A DNA stretch of 64,000 nt from Pohlia nutans (taxonomy: Eukaryota > Streptophyta > Bryopsida > Bryales > Mniaceae). The translations under genes were made by a program, and so were the position numbers. Shown here piece after piece: positions 59,521 through 64,000 of this stretch (its first letter is position 1; each line of letters starts with the position of its first letter). The stretch is from NCBI GenBank assembly GCA_022496805.1, contig CM040092.1, positions 20,416,113 to 20,480,112 on the forward strand. The letters are read 5' to 3'. A model generated the notes under the pieces. That model saw only the letters and a program-made list of their open reading frames with translations. It was not told the origin of the DNA and ran no database searches.

Positions 59521-62500
59521 TTACAAGAGGAACAGCATGGCTGCACGCATATATGAAGTGACAGACTTACATGCAGCCTCTCTGTCCAGAGGAATAACAA
59601 CTTCACAGACTCCTTCAGTGCCACCATTTGATACGGCCCCCTTGTTCACTTGTCCAAGGGCACCCAGGTTTTGATCCAGAATCTCTTGATCAAATAGTCG
59701 GGTAAGTTGCTCCTGAATTGATGTCCTCAGACTCGATGCTTCAGTCGAAAGAAACCAGTCCCGACCAAACTGCAAATCGAGACAAGACGAGTCAGCCGAT
59801 CCTCGCATCTTGTTGGAACAAAAAAAGGAGAGAAAGATCTCTATCTGGGAACGGACCTCAACAATCTACAAGTCTAAAGTTGTTACTGAATATGCTGAAA
59901 AAGATGAATGTCAGAAACAGCACGTGATTACAAACTGGATAGAAGTCCATTATGTTGTACTAACAAGAAAGGATCAATGGTTCACGAAAAGATGGAAGAC
60001 ACATCTTCATGAATGCAGGAGAATATTGCTGACAGTTTGAAGACATAAGGTTGAGAGCTTACCACGCCTAGAGCATTGTAGTTTCCGTCTAGATCACTTA
60101 ATTTCATGTTTTTGGGAGCGTATTCTACAAACTTTCGGATGTAATGTAGTAGAAAGAGGCCGCAGTCTGATTCATTCTCTTGCAATGGAACCTGATATAA
60201 TAAAGTACCGGTTAGAATTACCGTGTCATGTACTTCTTGCATTTAGGAAGAAGTACAATAGCCTTTAATGACAGGACAGTCGACAGGAAAAAAAAAAAAA
60301 AACTAGCTGTAGCTAAGTTTGAAAAACAAGGTGCTTTGCATCTTAGAAATGGGAGTTTGATCAAGGACTTATTTTTCCTAAATGAAGAAGAAGAAATCAA
60401 GCTACAAACAATCCAACATAAGCAGAGGCAGAAGACAATCGTCCTCATATTTGGGCGCCAATGCAGTAAAATTAACAGTTTAAAATTTCAACAAGCTGAC
60501 CGCTTACAGAAACCAAGGGATGCCGGGGTGAGTTGGAAACCAAAACCATTATCCAATGAAAGTGGCATGAACTAGACCAGAATTTATCTAGAAAATAAGA
60601 GTTCCGATAAACAAAAGTTCTCTAAATGAAGCTGAAATGGACCAACAAAATGCTGAACTAATGTAGAAGACATACCGGGACCTTTTTACAAGGAATGTTA
60701 TCAGCTTTCAAGTTCGGCACTGTTTGGATGCATTCATCAGCCTGGTTTTCGCATGCATCAACACTGTGCTTCCACTCTGCCACTAGGTAACTACGAGCCA
60801 CAGACAAAATCCAGAAGTGAATTAAAAAACATAAATTCAAGGTGTTCTAATCAAATAGAGAATCATATAAAATTCAGTAGGTGAATGAAATAATCTCAAA
60901 TCCAAAAATCTCCCAGCAAGTTTCACTTTTCTGCACATTCACACAAGCGAAATGATGCAGACAGAAAAAAACAGCATACATCGACCTGAACCTGATTGCA
61001 AGACATGTCCTGAAAGTAAAGATGAGCACAATCGTTTACTATGCAAGACCATTTTACAGGTTCAAGAGCCTCACCTTCTTAGCAATCGAAATACCCGTTG
61101 GCTATCGTGTCCATGGGTCATAGAATCAAGATGGATGATGCACCGCTCACTTTTGCCCCCCTTGTCGGAGCCAGGAAAGCAGATGATTCCAAGACTCCAA
61201 TGCAACCTGCAATCGGCATGCATGAGACACGGATGGTGACCATAACTTGATAGTGCTGCACCTAAGAGGATGAACAAAGACACAATTTAAGAGCTTGGAT
61301 ATTCGTTATTGCTTACTTGTCATGAATAGGTACGAAAAGGTAGTCCTTGTCGAATATATTCGTCCCTTTTGTCCACTTCCGTAATTTGGAAAAGTCAGCC
61401 CCGCCCTTCTTTTTCTGATCATGAATACCAGATTTGTCAGTACCTGGAAACTAAAGCATACCTACCCTTCCTCCCTTGCAGGAAAGACCTCAAACATACA
61501 TAAATTAATAGCTGCCTTATCCTCAATGACCACAAACTGCTGCGACTATCGAATCGTTGATTACAACTGAAACGAAGTTGGGTGCTGAACATCTTGCTAA
61601 CTGCACCGAGCTTCTGCCGAAGTTTCTGCATACCTGTGCACTAACTACTTCACTTAGCTTCTTGTAAAAGAAACTGTTAAAGAAGTGAAAGCGTTGCCTT
61701 CCATCTGAACCAAGAAATTCTTCTCTTTGAATGTACCTGAACAGAAAGTAATATCTATTAATGATGAACCTTGGACCTCATACTCAGATATAGATTTGAT
61801 TATGGCCGTCATTGTAGCTCGATATTGCTGACGCAAAAGGTTTTTTTTAGATTATAATAATAATTAAAGGATTACGCACTTGCAAGTACAAATTCTTCCA
61901 CTATCTCATTGTATTGTAAACGAATGTTGGAACTAAGACACAGAAACATGAAACGATTTTATGTAAAAACACGAATTGACTTACTTGATGTAAAAATCTA
62001 TAATAGTATCATTGAGAAACTCCATAGGATCAAGCCTTTGCAGATCGGTCGGCAGTATCTCCACTGCGTCGGGATCAGTCCTGTATTGCTTAAGCATATA
62101 TCATGTTAGGAATAACATAATAAAAGATGACAAGTTTCTTTGCGAGCCATCATAAATTCATCATTAATTCTTCTATAGCATGCAAACCCCAAAAACCATT
62201 CAGAAATCTAGCCTCTGTTCCAATACCTTGAAGGATAAGCAATTCTGTAGCCATCCAGTCTGCAAAAAGGAAAACACAGTCCAACTGGTTGTTATGATCA
62301 AAAACTCAACACGACTTCATAACATGTCTTACCCTAATCATTGGAAAACATTCATTACATGTCTCCTTTCTCATCTCATCTGTCAACTACAAAATGAGAC
62401 GTTGTACCTTGAATACATAGTAACAAACTGAGAATTTTACTGGCCACAACAAAAATCACTGCCACTATTGGATCCAAAATTCATGAATTTTACTCTACAA

Positions 62501-63752
62501 ATCAGACTTAAAAGTTTTCTGCTTTAATGTCAGACTCGAGAACTTCTAATCCACGTTTTCAAATACTTGTAATATGAAAATTAAGTTCAAAATCAATAGC
62601 AAAAATCTCTAGTACATAAAAATTCCAATAGTATAGATTATCATCTCACAAATCGAACTTTTGAACACACAATTTTTATTGAATTTGTATTAATAATAGA
62701 GACTCCAAATGCTGAAATCAAGAAATATTACAAGTATTTTGAACATTACCTTCTTCTGTAAGTGCTCCGGAGACCCATGCGGCGAGGCATCTCGTTACTT
62801 GAACCTTTAAGGGCAGATCCACTGCCTGCCTTTTCATCCTCGTCAGAAGAATCGATCTCCATAGCTGTATCCTGGTTAGAACAGAGATTAGAACTTTGCT
62901 GTCGGAGAATAATCATTGAAAATCTCTCAAAAGAATCCTCTCTGACTGCGATTCACACTCAAGCACGCACGGCAACCCAGATATGATAAAGGACTACTTT
63001 TCCCAAGGTTTGGTAGAATGTTGTAAGTGCGTTCTTTCACCTATCCCAAATATTGACCTAGGTTACCATGACTTCACTTTTCTATACCAAAAAGTATACA
63101 AGTATGTTAAGAATTCATGCCTATCACCGTTCATAGTGAATGAAAGTTGTTTATTCTTGTAGAGACAAACCCCTACTTAAATGCAAGTTGTTTCTACCAA
63201 TATATAAGCTGGTCAGACACATGTTTCGCTCGCAATTTTGGGCCACATAAATAAGAGCATGAGCACTTGTGTTTGAAAACAAAAAAGACGAGAAAATACG
63301 CTATAGCATGCAACAGATCACTGTAGTGGAATATAGTCTTACAGGTGTTCCGCCAATAATATCTGCCTGCCGTGCTCGTTTCCGACTACCCCTCGCTGTA
63401 CCCTTCGCATCTGGCGTCTACAATTTGCCGGGATAGGAAAACATGTTAATCAGAAGTAGTTGTTAAAGAGTCTGACCAGAACCTAGATCGTGATTGGGAA
63501 GGAGGAGAGCCATCAAAGAGAAAAACGAGCAAGCAGACTTTAGTACCTCTAAAACCTTGACAGTGAACACTGGCGGTTCAACAACCCATACACATTTGTT
63601 ATGTAGAGACATATGCAGAAGGAAAGACCTCAAAAAGATAAGAGTAAAGCGAATAAAGATAATCAAGCCCACCAGAGTAAATATCTAAGATGAAACACAC
63701 CTTCAGATCACTGTCTAAATGAAAAGAAGGATCAGGTGTCTTTGCCTTTCTC
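59521..63752 (-). CDS. ULP2/SENP-type SUMO protease (peptidase C48), 5' incomplete
   Basis: This enzyme cleaves SUMO from targets or trims SUMO chains. Exons on the minus strand in order: 63701-63752, one uncertain exon ending at 63547, 63343-63417, 62750-62871, 62227-62259, 61985-62080, 61634-61736, 61317-61414, 61075-61206, 60676-60790, 60063-60191, 59571-59769. Phases agree at every junction from 63417 to 59769. The catalytic domain is complete: DPDAVEILPTDLQRL and NDTIIDFYIK open it, FHFFNSFFYKKL follows, the catalytic His is in LHWSLGIICFP, the Asp in IIHLDSM, the oxyanion Gln in VPLQ, and the nucleophile Cys in NESDCGLFLLHYI. The HWSL..I and IIHLDS wording is closer to the ULP2/SENP6-7 class than to ULP1. 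Upstream lie a basic cluster (GSRKRARQ, possible nuclear signal) and an acidic DSSDEDEK stretch. The protein ends soon after WFLSTEASSLRTSIQEQL. The true start is not in view. Confidence 0.9.
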
Positions 63753-64000
63753 CTGCATCCACAAACAAAAACAATTAAAGCAGAAGCATACGACAGAAAA
63801 CCAATCTCGCACAATGTAAATCTCGCACAAGATAAAGATCCACTATATCAACAGTCTCAGTTCGTGCGATTTACATGATTAGCAACAATATCCTGTAACA
63901 CTTCAATTAACTTGATAGATAGAAATGATTTGTCATTACACAACCCATGACAAAGAAATTATTAAATAATCTTGATCGTACATTCCTAGAAAGAAACCAT
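63753..64000 (-). other. probable upstream intron or exon of the SUMO protease gene
   Basis: The exon at 63701-63752 begins with an acceptor (TGCAG), so the transcript continues toward the right edge. I cannot define a further exon in the remaining 250 bases. Confidence 0.4.

Noticed and set aside
1..64000. CRISPR arrays, bacterial operons or phage genes
   Set aside because: The genes have spliceosomal introns and eukaryotic families; none of the repeats has regular unique spacers.

Overview
The window looks like nuclear DNA from a land plant. It holds two intron-rich genes with canonical GT-AG introns, separated by long AT-rich intergenic DNA full of small inverted-repeat DNA transposons. 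The larger gene is plant-type RAPTOR: its protein starts MALGD and keeps the plant arrangement of a caspase-like domain, HEAT repeats and WD40 repeats. A non-seed plant such as a moss or liverwort is possible, but I cannot fix the lineage from sequence alone.

Layout. 1-12600 is intergenic and made mostly of transposons and hairpin elements. 12603-25930 is the RAPTOR gene on the minus strand: 24 coding exons I could join in frame give a predicted 1406-residue protein, with a GC-rich 5' region at about 25240-25920. 25930-58480 is a long gene-poor interval of nested transposons, tandem repeats and a few unassigned GC-richer or coding-like scraps. 59521-63752 is a minus-strand ULP2/SENP-type SUMO protease gene with a complete catalytic domain, whose 5' end runs off or lies near the right edge.

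The dominant feature of the intergenic DNA is a set of about 31 short elements (about 0.2-0.9 kb) covering roughly a quarter of the window. Almost all start TTAACCCCTAA or TTAACCCTTAA and end with the reverse complement, with TTAA at both edges. At least ten internally unrelated families (called A to N here; G, K, M and P are other element types) share these ends. Several pairs of occupied and empty sites inside the window show that TTAA is duplicated on insertion, which is the signature of piggyBac-type transposition. No transposase is encoded here, so all copies look non-autonomous. Elements are nested inside one another or joined end to end through one shared TTAA. Other element types are a pair of hAT-like elements with perfect 8-bp duplications, two CACTA-type hairpin MITEs with 3-bp duplications, Stowaway-like elements, a GC-rich tandem inverted-end array, and several long hairpins.

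The two genes are unrelated in position. RAPTOR is the substrate-recruiting subunit of TORC1, and the ULP2-like enzyme removes or trims SUMO chains. No recognisable element lies inside either coding gene; the transposons stop about 0.7 kb from the RAPTOR stop codon and about 1 kb from the end of the protease gene.
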